A stretch of 64,000 nt of DNA from Phorcus lineatus (GCA_921293015.1 OV121081.1:57251877-57315876), one strand, 5' to 3'; counted from the stretch's first letter, positions 33,601 through 53,000 are shown. The notes: generated from the letters alone by a model not told the origin. A program made the numbers and translations.

Positions 33601-34160
33601 TCGAAGCTGGACATTTAAAAGGACATACAGGACAGAGTAGACATAGGGGACCGAAAAGTCAGGATGTACAAGAACGCATACTATGAAAATATAGGTCTGG
33701 CAGATGATATCGATATTTCAGGACAAGACCAGAGACCATAGGTACATAGGTCTGACAGAGAGTACATATATGACAGGAAAGGACCAGATACCAATCTCGG
33801 ACAGAGAATACTGACATTAGAGGACAACACAAGAGACCATTCGAACATAGGTTTGAAGGGGAATACAAACAGTACAGGACAGGACATCATTGGCTTATCG
33901 GCCTGACAGAGGATACCGACAGGACATGACAGGACATGGCAGAGAATACCAAGATTACAAGGACTACATACCATGACCATATGGGTCGGACAGATAGGAT
34001 GTACATCACAGGACATGACCGCATACGATGAACATATAGATCTGACAGAGAATAACAAGATGGAGGGACAGGACGCCATGAACATATATAATATGGGGTT
34101 ACAGAGAATGCCGGGTATACAAGAGAGGGACATGCAGGACCGTCGAATCACGTTAACTAC
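33601..34160. repeat. Degenerate ~51-bp minisatellite, about 9-10 units
   Basis: Recurring core of the type AACATAGGTCTGACAGAGAATAC followed by ACAGGACAGGACCAGAGACC; clear starts are near 33691, 33748, 33801, 33847, 33897, 33983 and 34034. Because 51 is a multiple of three, long open frames exist on the minus strand (for example 33681-34151, a Cys-rich 17-residue repeat); I do not regard them as genes. Confidence 0.8.
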
Positions 34161-34736
34161 TTCTCTTTATGCACAAAACGGTCATTAGTGGCAAACTCAC
34201 ACAAATATAGTTTAAACGCATTCGCAACAATTCCCAAAATGTAAACTAGTTTCATTTTATAGTCTATGTACTACCAATGATTAAGAGCTTGGAAGCTGCA
34301 GTAGGTTTTAGGATCTTTCAGACTGGTAATTAATGTAAACTGAATCAGTTTCCTTTAATGCACAGTATTGGTTAATCGCACTATTGCACGGATTTTCGCC
34401 CTCAAATTACATTATGAATTTACTATAGATATCTTTCTATCTAAGTGTGAACCTTTTTTCCATTTTCGAAAGCTGAACGACATCAGGTTTTATTTACGTT
34501 AATGTCGAATCGTCTTAATCATCCATTACCCTTATAAGACAGGTGATGTGACGTTTGGTTACAATCTTGGAAAACTAAAACCAAACGAATATGATTATGC
34601 ATTAACGTTAAACCTGCAAGGCACGACAGGAACTAAACAACTCTCTCTTATTCAGGAAATATTCTACAAAATTAGCTGGTGAAGACGTATTTTTATAATA
34701 TGTCTCAAGAACCAAATAATGGTAAAATTCAAAAAA
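34161..34736 (-). other. 3' flank / 3' UTR of the TRIM-like gene
   Basis: Region after the stop of the minus-strand TRIM-like gene. On the minus strand an AATAAA hexamer lies at 34489-34494, about 240 bases past the stop, and could end the transcript. No gene seen. Confidence 0.5.
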
Positions 34737-35867
34737 CTACATTATATCATGCATATAAGTGTAAGCGCACACATTTCCATTTCCGGTACCGATCCAGAGC
34801 CGGCCCCGACTATCGACGGTAACGGAAGTGGGTGAGCCTATATCCTGGAAGTCTTCCTTGTTGAGAAGGTAGCACAGGAAGTGTCCGTCCTTGCCGACCA
34901 ACTGCACGGTGCAGCGCTTACTGTCCGCCACAATCAGGTGTCCGAGCTTGTCGAAGCATACGCTGCGAGGGTACAGGACGCCGTCGGGCCCGTGGTAGTC
35001 AGTCTTGTAGTCGAAGGAGGAGCTGAGAAGGACAACAATTCCAGCCTTGCTTACACACAACGCAACTTCCCCATCCGGAGCAACTGCCAAACTTGGGATG
35101 TAGGTGTTTGTAAGTTCCTTAGGTAGATCAAGGCTGACAGCATCCCGGCCAAGGTTGCATACTATCAGCAGTTTGGCACCGTTTCGTAACATCTGGGGTA
35201 TCAAGATCCGCTGTCCATCTCCGTTGTTTGCCAAGGCTGTTATTTGGCCGGGCACAGTTGAGAAATTTGACCAGTTTTCATTGGAAAACATTTTGATGGA
35301 AGTTCCTTTGTCAAAGACAACGAGCAGCGACCCATCAGGCCCTCCTGTGATCCCAGCCACGTCTGCGTTTAGATGAGTGCTGATCTTTCTGTTTCCCGTA
35401 TCCGCGACAGTCAGTAGAGAGCGAGGAGTTGCGATCCACATCATCCCGTTGGAGCCTTCAACGATACCCTTCACTGAGGGCTTGGTACAGTGCATCTCCC
35501 ATATGTGGAAAGCAACCTCTCGCGAAAGACGAATTTCTCTTATGAAAGCTTTATTCTCATTGCTCGCACCAACAGGTGGTGACATTACAGAAAACGCCAC
35601 ACGTCCAAGAATGTTTTCAGCAGTGTTTCCAGTAAATCTGAGGTTTTTAGTAAGAAAGAATTCCGCATGCCCTTTCTCCATGTCACCATGTTGACAGATA
35701 GGAGATACTGACTGTCTCAACATCTCCAGCTTAACCATAACCTCGATTCCGTCCTGGCTGGACAGGACGTGGTCGGCCACGGCGGTGAAGTCTGATGCGG
35801 AGAGGAGCCTCTGCTGTAGGAAGTTCTCGAGCTGGTCCACACGCCTCATCTCCTCATCTTTAGTCAC
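34737..35867 (-). CDS. TRIM-like gene exon 2: coiled-coil end and beta-propeller
   Basis: Starts at GTGACTAAAG after acceptor attgtttag and runs 376 codons to TAA. It continues the coiled coil (DEEMRRVDQLENFLQQRLL), then has a linker and about five propeller blades; the last ends GNVCAYTYMHDIM. Confidence 0.87.
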   Translation of the reverse strand: MTKDEEMRRVDQLENFLQQRLLSASDFTAVADHVLSSQDGIEVMVKLEMLRQSVSPICQHGDMEKGHAEFFLTKNLRFTGNTAENILGRVAFSVMSPPVGASNENKAFIREIRLSREVAFHIWEMHCTKPSVKGIVEGSNGMMWIATPRSLLTVADTGNRKISTHLNADVAGITGGPDGSLLVVFDKGTSIKMFSNENWSNFSTVPGQITALANNGDGQRILIPQMLRNGAKLLIVCNLGRDAVSLDLPKELTNTYIPSLAVAPDGEVALCVSKAGIVVLLSSSFDYKTDYHGPDGVLYPRSVCFDKLGHLIVADSKRCTVQLVGKDGHFLCYLLNKEDFQDIGSPTSVTVDSRGRLWIGTGNGNVCAYTYMHDIM

Positions 35868-37342
35868 CTAAACAATTTCCTCATCGGGTAAAGTAACATA
35901 GCGAATGAGGACATTGTCAAAGCTCATTATATTATCACATTATCTTATGAGAAAAGTAATGTAGCAATTAAGACATTGTTAGTTTATGGATGTACAACTT
36001 CTCTGTTTTCACAATGACGATGCTCTCATGCTTGAGAACGGTATAGGCATTTGTACCGAAACGTCGTCATTGTAAAATAAAGAAGTTGTTCATCCATAAA
36101 ATATTCTTGTCTTCCTTTTACTAGTTACTTCTAGAATTACACAAAAACAATTCATGTATTATTTCGTTTGTAAAAAACAATTTTAAGAGTATATCATTAA
36201 GATTTGTTATTTTGATTGTTCTGTTTTTCTTGTTAATCGTTTGTCGCGTTTGATTTGGAAAACCAACATTCAACTACAAAGAATTTGTTTATGTCAGAGT
36301 ACCTTTTCAGATTCATATCCGATATGAATAAATAAACAACCTGCATCATCTTGCTCAGTTCCTGGTGGGACCTTTCCACTCTTTGTAGCACGGAAGTGTG
36401 CAGCTGCTCTATGACGTCACGCACATTGTCCACCTTCTCCAGGAACTCCTGATGGTAGATCTGCAGGTCGCCCATCTCGCGTTCTGTCCGTCTCACGTGG
36501 TTCTGGACTCGCTTCAACAGCTTCTCGACTTCCTTCTTTGCATTGCCAACTTCATCATCCAGATCTACAGCCTGGTGGTCCTTGTGGATAGTCAGGACAC
36601 AATCTCTGCAAACTGCCACCTTACAAATCTTGCAGAAGAACTTCAGAGGTTCTTTGTGCTTCTGGCAGTCGGCGCTTGACCTCGATGGGACGACGATATC
36701 GCTCGTTGCGCCTGGTTCAAAAGGAATAACGTTGTGAGACGCCGTGACTCTAAGCTTCTCGTGGTACTTGATGCAACTGCTGCAGAGGTCTTCACTGCAG
36801 TCCATACATCTGCCCTCGGCTTGGAACACTTCCTCACAGAGCCCACAGATCCGCGGATGTCCTATGTTGTCTTCTTCTTGTTGTTTATGTTCCTCGCCAT
36901 CTTCGTTGATTCCATCTCCGTCTCTCTCAGTTTTTTCATGTTCTGACCCACAGACACTGGACCTGTCATTATTATTTCCCTCTAGGGGTTTCTGTTCATC
37001 GTCATCTCGCTGTTCATTTCCAGTTATGACGGATCCTGCACGTTTGGGTTCTTCATCGTTCTTCCGGGCCTCTTCAAAATCAGCAGCATTACCAGCATTC
37101 TCCATTTGACCGGATGGAACTCTATCATTCCTTTTGTGCTCATCATTCATAGAATTTGGACTCCCATGTCTTTTGACGCTGTCCAGTTCACGAGATAGTT
37201 CGCCGGTTAGCGGTTTGTCACTGTCCTCTTGATTAATGTTCCGTTCAGCGTCTGTGGCGTCTTCTGATGGTGACTGGCGTGTTACAGAATCACCACCGTT
37301 TTCCTCATTTCTTGAGGGGTCACGTACATCTTGGTCTGACAT
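34737..37342 (-). CDS. TRIM-like B-box / NHL-like propeller protein, no RING
   Basis: Two exons (36341-37342 and 34737-35867) join in phase 0 to give 710 aa. An in-frame TGA (37367-37369) just upstream of the ATG supports the start. Residues 1-165 are hydrophilic and acidic with no RING. About 166-203 form a B-box1-like zinc site (CGLCEEVF, CMDCSEDLCSSC, YHEK) and 226-260 a B-box2 (CQKHKEPLKFFCKIC, VCRDCVL, HKDHQ). Residues 263-400 look coiled-coil (KKEVEKLLKRV, LEKVDNVRDVIEQL). The rest is a beta-propeller like TRIM2/3/56 relatives (SLAVAPDGEVALCVS, YPRSVCFDKLGHLIVAD, SVTVDSRGRLWIG). Such genes are numerous in bivalves, often linked to innate immunity. Without a RING it is unlikely to be an E3 ligase alone. 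Confidence 0.88.
35983..36100. mobile_element. Foldback (MITE-like) element inside the TRIM-like intron
   Basis: Arms 35983-36020 and 36064-36100 pair with few mismatches (TTTATGGATGTACAACTTCT against its complement), with a ~43-bp spacer holding GTACCGAAACG. A related fragment (AATAAAGAAGTTGTCATCCA) occurs at about 48283-48302, so this is a dispersed family. Confidence 0.7.
36341..37342 (-). CDS. TRIM-like gene exon 1: acidic N-terminus, two B-boxes, coiled coil
   Basis: 334 codons, ending at ATGCAG|gttgtt; the donor is weak beyond GT, but the joined reading frame makes sense. Read-through without splicing would give a 369-aa protein ending shortly after, so an intron-retained short form is conceivable. 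Confidence 0.85.
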
Positions 37343-38203
37343 CGTGACGTGAGAAGATCGATATGATCACTACTCGTGTATCAGTGTCTCTACCTGGCAG
37401 TTTTAAGATGTATTATCCAAGATAGGACAGTTCAACTGTGTGAACTCTGTACGATATATCTTATCTCCAATTACATGCATGATAAACATTGTCTCCATCC
37501 GTTGTACTGGGCGATTCAGTGTCATCAGCTAGTATGGTGATAGCTTATCTCATGTAAACAAACGGGAATATGATCAATTGTATTATTTGAGCAAACTGAC
37601 TCTTTCATGTAAATACTACCGCTTGGAAAAGATGAGTCAATATTCGAAATGAAACATGACTGCAAATGAATTGCAAAATACCCATTGAGTAATTCCTTTG
37701 AACGTTTAAGTGTCTCCTGGCAATATGAACATATCAAAAGTTGACAGAATTATATTACTCACTTTACTATTCACTTCATCCCTCTTCCTTACACACATTA
37801 TGTAGGTCAACGGTAAGCGTTATCATTGAGGTAGATCAACATATGCCCGAAAAAAATTATTTGAGAGGCAATGTATTTATAGATAAATGATAATACATAC
37901 GTGCATACTTGTTCACTAAACTGTTTTAAGAAGCATTCTAGAAGTTATAGACATGAAGAAAACAAGAATATTAATGGGCGACAAATAACAATAAACAGTT
38001 ATCAAAGATAATCAACTAGTCCACTTAAAATAAGGGATGGGAGATAAATGGTGCAGTGGACCATAAACTTTGTTATTTAAAGGCGTATAAGTTTTGGCGT
38101 GTAGAAGCGCTGTGAGGACTCCGGTATATTTGCAAAACGGGTACGTTGTAGTAGAACTACCAACCAATACCAAGCAAACGCTTAATCTTGTTATATGAAA
38201 TCC

Positions 38204-38296
38204 TACCAGAGATTGTAAACCCTGAGAAGTGGGGACAATTCAAAGACCTTCAAGTCCTCGGGTTATCCCTTCTCTCAGGGTTCACATTCTCTGGTA
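38204..38296. repeat. Inverted repeat, ~30-bp arms
   Basis: TACCAGAGATTGTAAACCCT at the left pairs with the reverse complement of the right arm (AGGGTTCACATTCTCTGGTA), with a ~33-bp spacer. Probably a foldback element; a few mismatches. Confidence 0.6.
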
Positions 38297-40146
38297 AGTC
38301 CAAAGAGGAGTTGTTTCTCCTATAGCTTCCTCTGAAGGTTCCTACATGTATTCAACCTCCTTTCCTTGATAACTTTACCTCTACATAGGATACCATGTTT
38401 TTGTTTCTGGTTGTGACTGAGTGGTAACTGCAACCTCTTCATGTAAAGGAGGTAATGGTTCCAGTAACTAAACATATTTCCCATAACGAAGTGGCATTCT
38501 ATGCAAAACTTCCCAAATAAGCGTCTATGATAAAGATGGTTGCTTAAGGTAGAGCTAGGTCAAGGCAAGTATGATCCTCTACCTCTCTTGTACAATTAGT
38601 ATGGATGCAAATGTACATTGAATCCAATTCAGTACCAACCATGGTTTACCTCTTCCAGCCAAATCGCGGATCCAAGAATTTTGAATGTTTTGAAAAGATT
38701 CGCCGGTCTAAAATTTATGGCCAGGAGGATACTTGTTCAAAGAAACAGAAAGATGCCCGAGGGAGCTAGATATAGAAAAAAGCAGGATGTGGAAGAATCC
38801 TGAACCAACAGTCCTGTGCCGTACTGAATACAAACTTGGTAGTGAGCACGATAGCATTGTCCTGAAGCCACACACCTTCATTCCTCTTTGATCATTTGCA
38901 TAATATAAGCCATTGATTGTAGAACTTTTCTTGAAAGAATCAAACATTACTCCTTACGAGTCACAGAAAACAGATGCAATAACCTTACCATTGGAGAATT
39001 ATGATTTAATTTTAAAGGAATGGTTGACCCAATATGTTTCCACTGAATACTTTTGTCTCTGTATCACAATGGTGAACCAAGGTTTCATCCTAAGTAATGA
39101 GATGGGCCATTAATGATTTTGGGTTTAAGTGGTATTTATAAAGCATATGCTGACTTAACATGACATGTTCTTGCTTTTCGTCTTCATATAACATTCTGGG
39201 GACCCAAAGTGCTGATTCCCTTTTTCAAACGTAAATCTTCATATATAATGTGCTAAACTGATGTTTTACTTACATGGTTATCAGCAGCCTATTAACTGAT
39301 GGCCACATGCATCTATTGCATGTATCAAACAATGCATTGTATTCCTCTGTGGTGACATCAGATAGACAACCAGGGAATGATGATTACTCTACCCTTAGAA
39401 AATTCAGCACACCACTGTTTCAAACAGTTATACTATATTGTAACATGACTTCGTTGTATCCTCGATTCTGATTGGTCGGTTCGAAAAAATTACCCTTTAT
39501 TGAATGACAGTGAATACCCGCAAATTAGCAACGGCGAATCACCGCGAATTGATACAACATGTTCACTAGTGCCGGCCCGACTCAAGTTTTAATTTTCCAG
39601 TTTCTTAGAAAGTTTGTGCCATACTCCGATTTGACAGTTGTCTTTGTCTTTTTTTATATTGTGTCTACCGGTAGATATCACAAATACACTTTAATATGAT
39701 TAATTTTTTAAGAACGAAAATATTTTCAACTGGCTTTCTTAGTCCGTGTTTGCCGCAAAGTTTCTTGCGGCCGCTTCCTTTCGAATGCCGTTCCCATGGT
39801 ATGACGTCACAAAGGCCAACCGTTTTGACGTCACAATGGTATTAGGCGAGTTCAAGACTTTTGTACTCGGGGTATCACGATATTTTTCTACGAGCTTTAT
39901 AATTGCTGATTTCGGTCTCGAATTAAACAAGTATTTTGTAAGGTCTCGCTGTTATGAATGCCACTATTTGCTAATATCACAACGATGTTTGTAATGTAAA
40001 TAATGACGTGAATTCACATTAGTTAGCATGTTATCTAACCTCTTACCGGAATAGAAGTCGTAAAAGTCCTTTCCACACAAAAATAAGTACGCAAAAACAG
40101 AGTTCACTCTTAAACTTCTAATAACTAACGGTCATGTTACAATATC

Positions 40147-40306
40147 GATAAATAGTTGCGTTTGTAAAATTTCCGGAATTCATTGTTATTCAACGCCCGC
40201 AAATTAAGCGTTTAAAACCTCCGGCTAACGCCGTCGGTTTTAAACTAAATTTGCGGGTGTTGAATAACAATGAATCCCGGAAATTTTACAAACGCAACTA
40301 TTTATC
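40147..40306. mobile_element. Long near-perfect palindrome (foldback element)
   Basis: About 75-bp arms, starting GATAAATAGTTGCGTTTGTA and ending in its reverse complement, with only a handful of mismatches and a small GC-rich centre (CCGGCTAACGCCG). The ACCCGCAAATTA piece recurs at about 39518-39529, so the element or a relative may extend further left. Confidence 0.8.
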
Positions 40307-41593
40307 TTCTAATTGAAGTGTTTGCATCTTGTGATTTTCATTTACCTTTTCACTCCATGGAAACGTTCTTCATGAATATAAAATTTGGTTGCATTTTGGA
40401 CATTTTGTTCACATTTGGGCCAGAAACTTTGGGGAAAATCCTTATATATACCAGAAGTTCTTATGAGAAATCTAGTATTTCCTTTAAAACTCACATCATA
40501 ACTTTCAATAAACATCAAATTCTCAAAACAAAAACTCAAATATTCAATCAAAAGTAATTTATTCTCCCCATATGTCATACATTAGCACTATAGTTGGTTT
40601 TGGCAGAATCATCACTCATAGTCGACATTAAACTATCAAACATGTCAAACATGCTCATTACACCAACATTTGTATATAACAATCACACATAAAACAAAGT
40701 TACAAGATTTTAAGTTACTTTGCTTTAAAGATAAATAAAACAATATCAGGAAAACGTTTCCAATATTTCCAATTGCATGACAATAATGTTTCAGTTTTGA
40801 AACAGGTTTAAAGCAAAGGTACCATGATGGGTTAAGCTATGTAAATCCATTTTCCTACCTCAAATGACTAAAAGTTGTTCACCAAAAAATGGCTGTCAGT
40901 GATTTTTGCTTTAAACTTGTTTCTTCCCTCTACAACCATAGACACACGGGTTTCTAACCATCTGTAGCTTATAGATTTGGCATTAACTAATGTTTATTGG
41001 AAACATTTGAGTAAATAAATCTTTCAAAAAACATGCTACTGCGCCTTTAAAAGACGTTTTATGAAAACAACCACATTTGATAGGGCAGCAACAAACATTT
41101 GAGACAAATATAAACCAGGATTGTATAAAAGACTTTTAGTATCAGATCTTGTATATTTTTAAGACAAATGTGGAGAATTTGTAAAACAAAAATAAACCGT
41201 TACAGATAACATGTATAGATATTTCTAACATTCATTGCATTTTTATATCTATACACATCATTTATTGGTTACTTGTATACCTTTATCATTAAAATACAAA
41301 CAAAACTTGATGGGGTTTTTTGAAAATCAAATTGCCTAAATTTTTGCCATCTGAAAAAACATCATTCATTTGTCATGTTGAAGAATAAAATTAAAATCTT
41401 TGGAAGATCACAGATTATAAATGCGAAAAACCAATATTGCATATAGTGACTATAAAACCACACACTTTATCACCCTGAATATAATGAAATATATTTGATT
41501 GAAACAAAGAAGCACCTGCAAACATGAGGCAAAAAAACCCTTATCAAAACCTCTTCTAGTTGTAATCACGGTCAATTTCTAAATTGAAGATTT

Positions 41594-41599
41594 TTTATT
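41594..41599 (-). terminator. Possible polyadenylation signal for GALT
   Basis: AATAAA on the minus strand, about 360 bases after the GALT stop codon. Other hexamers lie further on (near 41263 and 40558), so the site used is uncertain. Confidence 0.4.
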
Positions 41600-41955
41600 G
41601 TGATTTTTCAAAACTCCATTATAATGTATCCAACAACATAGCTTATAAAAACCTATGCAGGTCTACTTTTACCAACCTATTGCTATTTTCCAAACCCTAT
41701 ATTTCAACTTCAAAGTGTGGACTTTCACAGAAACTGACATTACTTTGTCTTTTTAGAATAAAATTTTGTAACAAAATATCAACAAAAAATACAAAAAACA
41801 AAAAACAAAAAAAACCCCATTAGCTTGGGAATACAGCAGAAACTGACCTAGATCTCAACTCATATAAAATTCTGACATGTTCATTAAATAAACAGGTCAA
41901 TAATAGCCTGAAATGGGTATCAGACCTAGTCTGATATAAGTCTGATATACAAAGG

Positions 41956-49549
<7,594 letters not shown>

Positions 49550-49620
49550 TATAAATTAGTTTGAAGTATATCAATTCAATAACCAAAGTCTTGATTTCGT
49601 CAATTCATGTTGACATGACC

Positions 49621-49720
49621 GGCTGTAATGACCTCCTGAGGTCAAAGGTGAGGTCAAGTACCTGTTCCGCTTCCGTTGCGCATGCCAAGTGAAAAAGCTT
49701 CCTAAGTTTCAAGATGGCGA
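49621..49720. promoter_or_regulatory. Probable bidirectional promoter of GALT and the plus-strand gene
   Basis: Motifs seen: TGACCT at 49629-49634 and AGGTCA at 49639-49644 (everted repeat, 4-bp spacer); AGGTCA-A-AGGTGA (DR1 type, 49639-49651) overlapping another AGGTCA at 49651-49656; two TTCCG ETS-like sites (49665-49675); TGCGCATGC NRF1-like at 49677-49685; and AAGATGGCG YY1-like at 49711-49719. The region lies about 80-170 bp upstream of the GALT start codon and a few hundred bases before the first coding exon on the other strand. It is locally GC-richer and lacks a TATA box, as in housekeeping promoters. Confidence 0.6.
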
Positions 49721-50034
49721 CCGTGTTTATGGAATTTTGTAAATCGCTATTCATTTTCCATAGCCATTCAGTCAAATGTAAACGTATGACACGAAGAAGC
49801 GAGTGATCGTTTTAAAGCATAAATAGAAATGAACAAAAAGGCATGTTTTTAAGATATTTTTGATGTTATTGCACGTTCGTTGCAGATAACACTCACGTTT
49901 GACATTTTTGTTTTGCATCGATACACAAGATAAGACTACGAGGTGGTGATCACGCTTAAATGTTTTAAGCTGTGTGACAGCTGACATGATGCTTCACAGG
50001 GACCGTGTTAGTATATAGTAACTACAGCTGAAGT

Positions 50035-50082
50035 ATGTACAACTACAGTAAACCTAGAAGCAGATTGACAGCGGCTAAAGAG
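50035..50082 (+). CDS. Unrecognised gene, first coding exon
   Basis: Sixteen codons from ATG to GAG|gtatgt (MYNYSKPRSRLTAAKE), phase 0. The ATG choice is an inference: it is the first one that reaches a good donor in the frame of the next exon. Confidence 0.5.
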
Positions 50083-53000
50083 GTATGTGATAGTAGTCTA
50101 TTTACCATGTTTACTCAGAATCAACTTATCCTAATGATAACGAGCTGCTACAGCTGCAGTTCTGCTTTAGGATTCATCAATCAAAATAGATGTAAAGTAA
50201 CCTTCATTGTGTCATAAAGATGAGACTAAGATATTTCAAAATAAATAAATAGCAATTGCTTTTCTTCACTGAACATTTTCTTCGCTGAACTTTGTAATAG
50301 AAAATCAGTTCATACCTACACGGATTTACATAGTTTGCACATTGGTTTTTAACTTTATACCTCAATGAATTCAATTAAGTCAATTCTTAAACATATAATT
50401 TATTTATGAGATTTCATTCCTTAAGAAAGCTTTCTTTAAAAATATCCAGGGATAAGGAAAGACACCACTGACACCACTTTTAATGGCAATTAAAATGCAT
50501 TGCTCCCTAGAATTTTATTTTTGTTTAAAAGGTCTGCATCTATGATTTCAAAATTATTTGAAGCATTAGTATTATTTTAAGCCACACCTCAGTGTTATTT
50601 TCTTTTGTAGTGGCAGGTTATTTCAAAAGTTACAACAATATGATATACACCAATAAGCTTTTGAGTGTTGTAAAAAAAAAGTAATTATAGTTCCACCTTA
50701 TACTGTACAACTAAAGTATATCATATGTTATGTATTCATGATACAGTCTACGCTAACAAGCAATTTGAGATTACACTGGTTGAATAGGCCTCTTAGATAG
50801 ATTATCATTTGAATAGTCTCTGCTACCTCTAGTTTCTTGTCAATCAGCCAAAATAGTTGTTAGATAGTGTTAATGTATATCCATAGGTAAATTCTAACTT
50901 CTTAAGGTCTATTGCTTATTCACCAATTTCTATACAATCAAAAATTTTAAAGGTGAAATGTTGAACAATGACAGTTTGATTTATAACATTCATTAATCAA
51001 ATCAAGGCTTTTCTAATATTTGAGAATGACCTTGCTTTAAAAATAGATATCTGGGACGTTTTTCTTGTAATGTTTATTTATTTGTCTTTCAGTGTTTTCT
51101 GTGAAAGCTTCTGGGCCTTAGGTACTTAATACTTTCCTGTCAATATTATTATTTTCTGTTACTGGATCAGTTTTGTATTTCATAAAGCATGCATTTATTT
51201 TCATCTTCAATGTTAACAGTTCTTTACCAGTATACTGCTTTAGTTACTTTATTATTTGCATGAAACAATAGCGTTTAGTTTCTTTCAGTATTTAGCTTTC
51301 TTTCATTTCATATCTCACGAACCAATGAGTCTGCTTGAACTATTTTTTACAACTGGTTTTGATGCAATATGATGTTAATAGTGGTTTAAACATTTGCTTG
51401 ACAGTTTGTTATTTTTTTCGTTATTTAGTTTTGCCTTTTAGAGTTTCACATAAACTGCACAGTAATTTAGTGTCAAATTTCATAAACTGGGGTGTAAGAG
51501 TGTAGTAAAGTGTGCATAGAAATCCACAACGCCTAGATTTTTTTAATAGAAGTGTTTTTTGTGCTAAAATTTTTGACCAAATTGATTTATCTATTCCTTC
51601 AAATGAAATTAACGAGAGTTTCAAATATGATTAAATCTGACAAATTGTTTCAATGAGATAGTTTGATTGGCTGTGTTAATGCTTCACAATTTCATTTGAA
51701 ATTAGATATTTTGTCAGCTGCTATAACTGCTGCTTTCTATTTTTATCATGTACATCACCCATAATTGTTCAAATTTGTAAAACTAAATGAGTTACATCTC
51801 TGATTAAAACAATATTTTCATCAATGTTTTAAATGAAGATACTGAAAAATATTTTAAGATTGATTATCTAATTATTAATTTATACTATCGTTTTGATTGT
51901 CAGTGTTTCAATACTCCTTAAAGAATTCTCTGAATATTCCTTTAGTTTTTGCAAAAGAGAAGATGTGTAAGCAAGCTATTTATTTTCTTACTTGTTCCTA
52001 GTATCTGTTAATCAAATTCAAGATAATGTCAATAAATGCAGAAGCAATAATGGCGCTATTCTAATCACTACTGACTAACTAGGAAACAAAGGCATTTGAT
52101 CTTGCACATTCAGATAGAAAAATTATGCATTTAGTGTATGAATTATTTTTTTTTATGTTTTTGTTTCTAAGTATTCATATTACATGAAAAGATCTCAAAT
52201 CTGATGTTGTGCATTCAAAAATCAATATATAATTATTCGGGAGTATAAGATTAAGGACAAATTTTAATATTTTTTAAATGCATGTGGAATTACAAAACAC
52301 ACTAACAATACCCATTGCACACATTTCAAGCTTCATTTTACATTTGTCTGAACAGGATGACTTTGGAATAAAACCAAATGCTAGTAGAGTGTGGTGGGAG
52401 GGAAAGTTTAAATTATGGGAGCAGGATAGCGCAGTGGTTAGGGCGTTCGGCTTCAAATCAAGAGGTCCGTAGTTCTAATCCTGCCAGGGGCTCGGCAACT
52501 TTGTGGGGTTTGGGTGCAATGCTACACTGTATGTCAGTGCAGTAACCACCCATGGTTTGCTAGTTCCAGCTGATGCTCGCAGGTTTCTCCCAATGCATAG
52601 CCACAATGGTGTTGTGAGCTTTCTCCCTGCAATATAAGTGAAATAGTCTTGAAAGCGGCGTTAAACCCAATATCACCTCACCTCACCTCACCTCACCTCA
52701 CCTGAATTATGATACTGAAAGTCTCTATGGTTATCTAATCGGTTTGAGTCTATCAACGTAGATTAGGCCAAGTGTACAAATTTTGTATGATTAAACAAGT
52801 ATTTCAGTTCAGGTGAAGATAGCGTAAAATAAAAATGGTTTGATCAAATATGCATTGTAAGCTACTTGACAGAATTTGATTTCATTATTTGTGTAGTTAC
52901 TTCAACACACAAAGCTGTGTAAGCAATATGGCTGCCATATGAAAACTGATTCAGTCAATAAACAAGATGGGGGATATGTCATACCTTTTTTATACTTAGT

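Larger units (their letters stand above)
37343..41593. other. Intergenic between the TRIM-like 5' end and GALT 3' end
   Basis: No gene recognised. Holds inverted repeats at 38204-38296 and 40147-40306 (listed). Small frames at 37525-37737, 38618-38803, 38913-39113 and 39746-39994 do not resemble known families. The TRIM-like promoter should be just above 37,342, but no core element is convincing. Confidence 0.55.

Noticed and set aside
33681..34151. 156-codon Cys-rich antisense protein
   Set aside because: Entirely composed of the 51-bp minisatellite; the open frame follows from the period being a multiple of three.
49714..49806. ATG with a 30-codon frame as start of the plus-strand gene
   Set aside because: Ends in TGA without a good donor; the ATG overlaps a YY1-like AAGATGGCG promoter motif. 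Kept only as a possible upstream frame.
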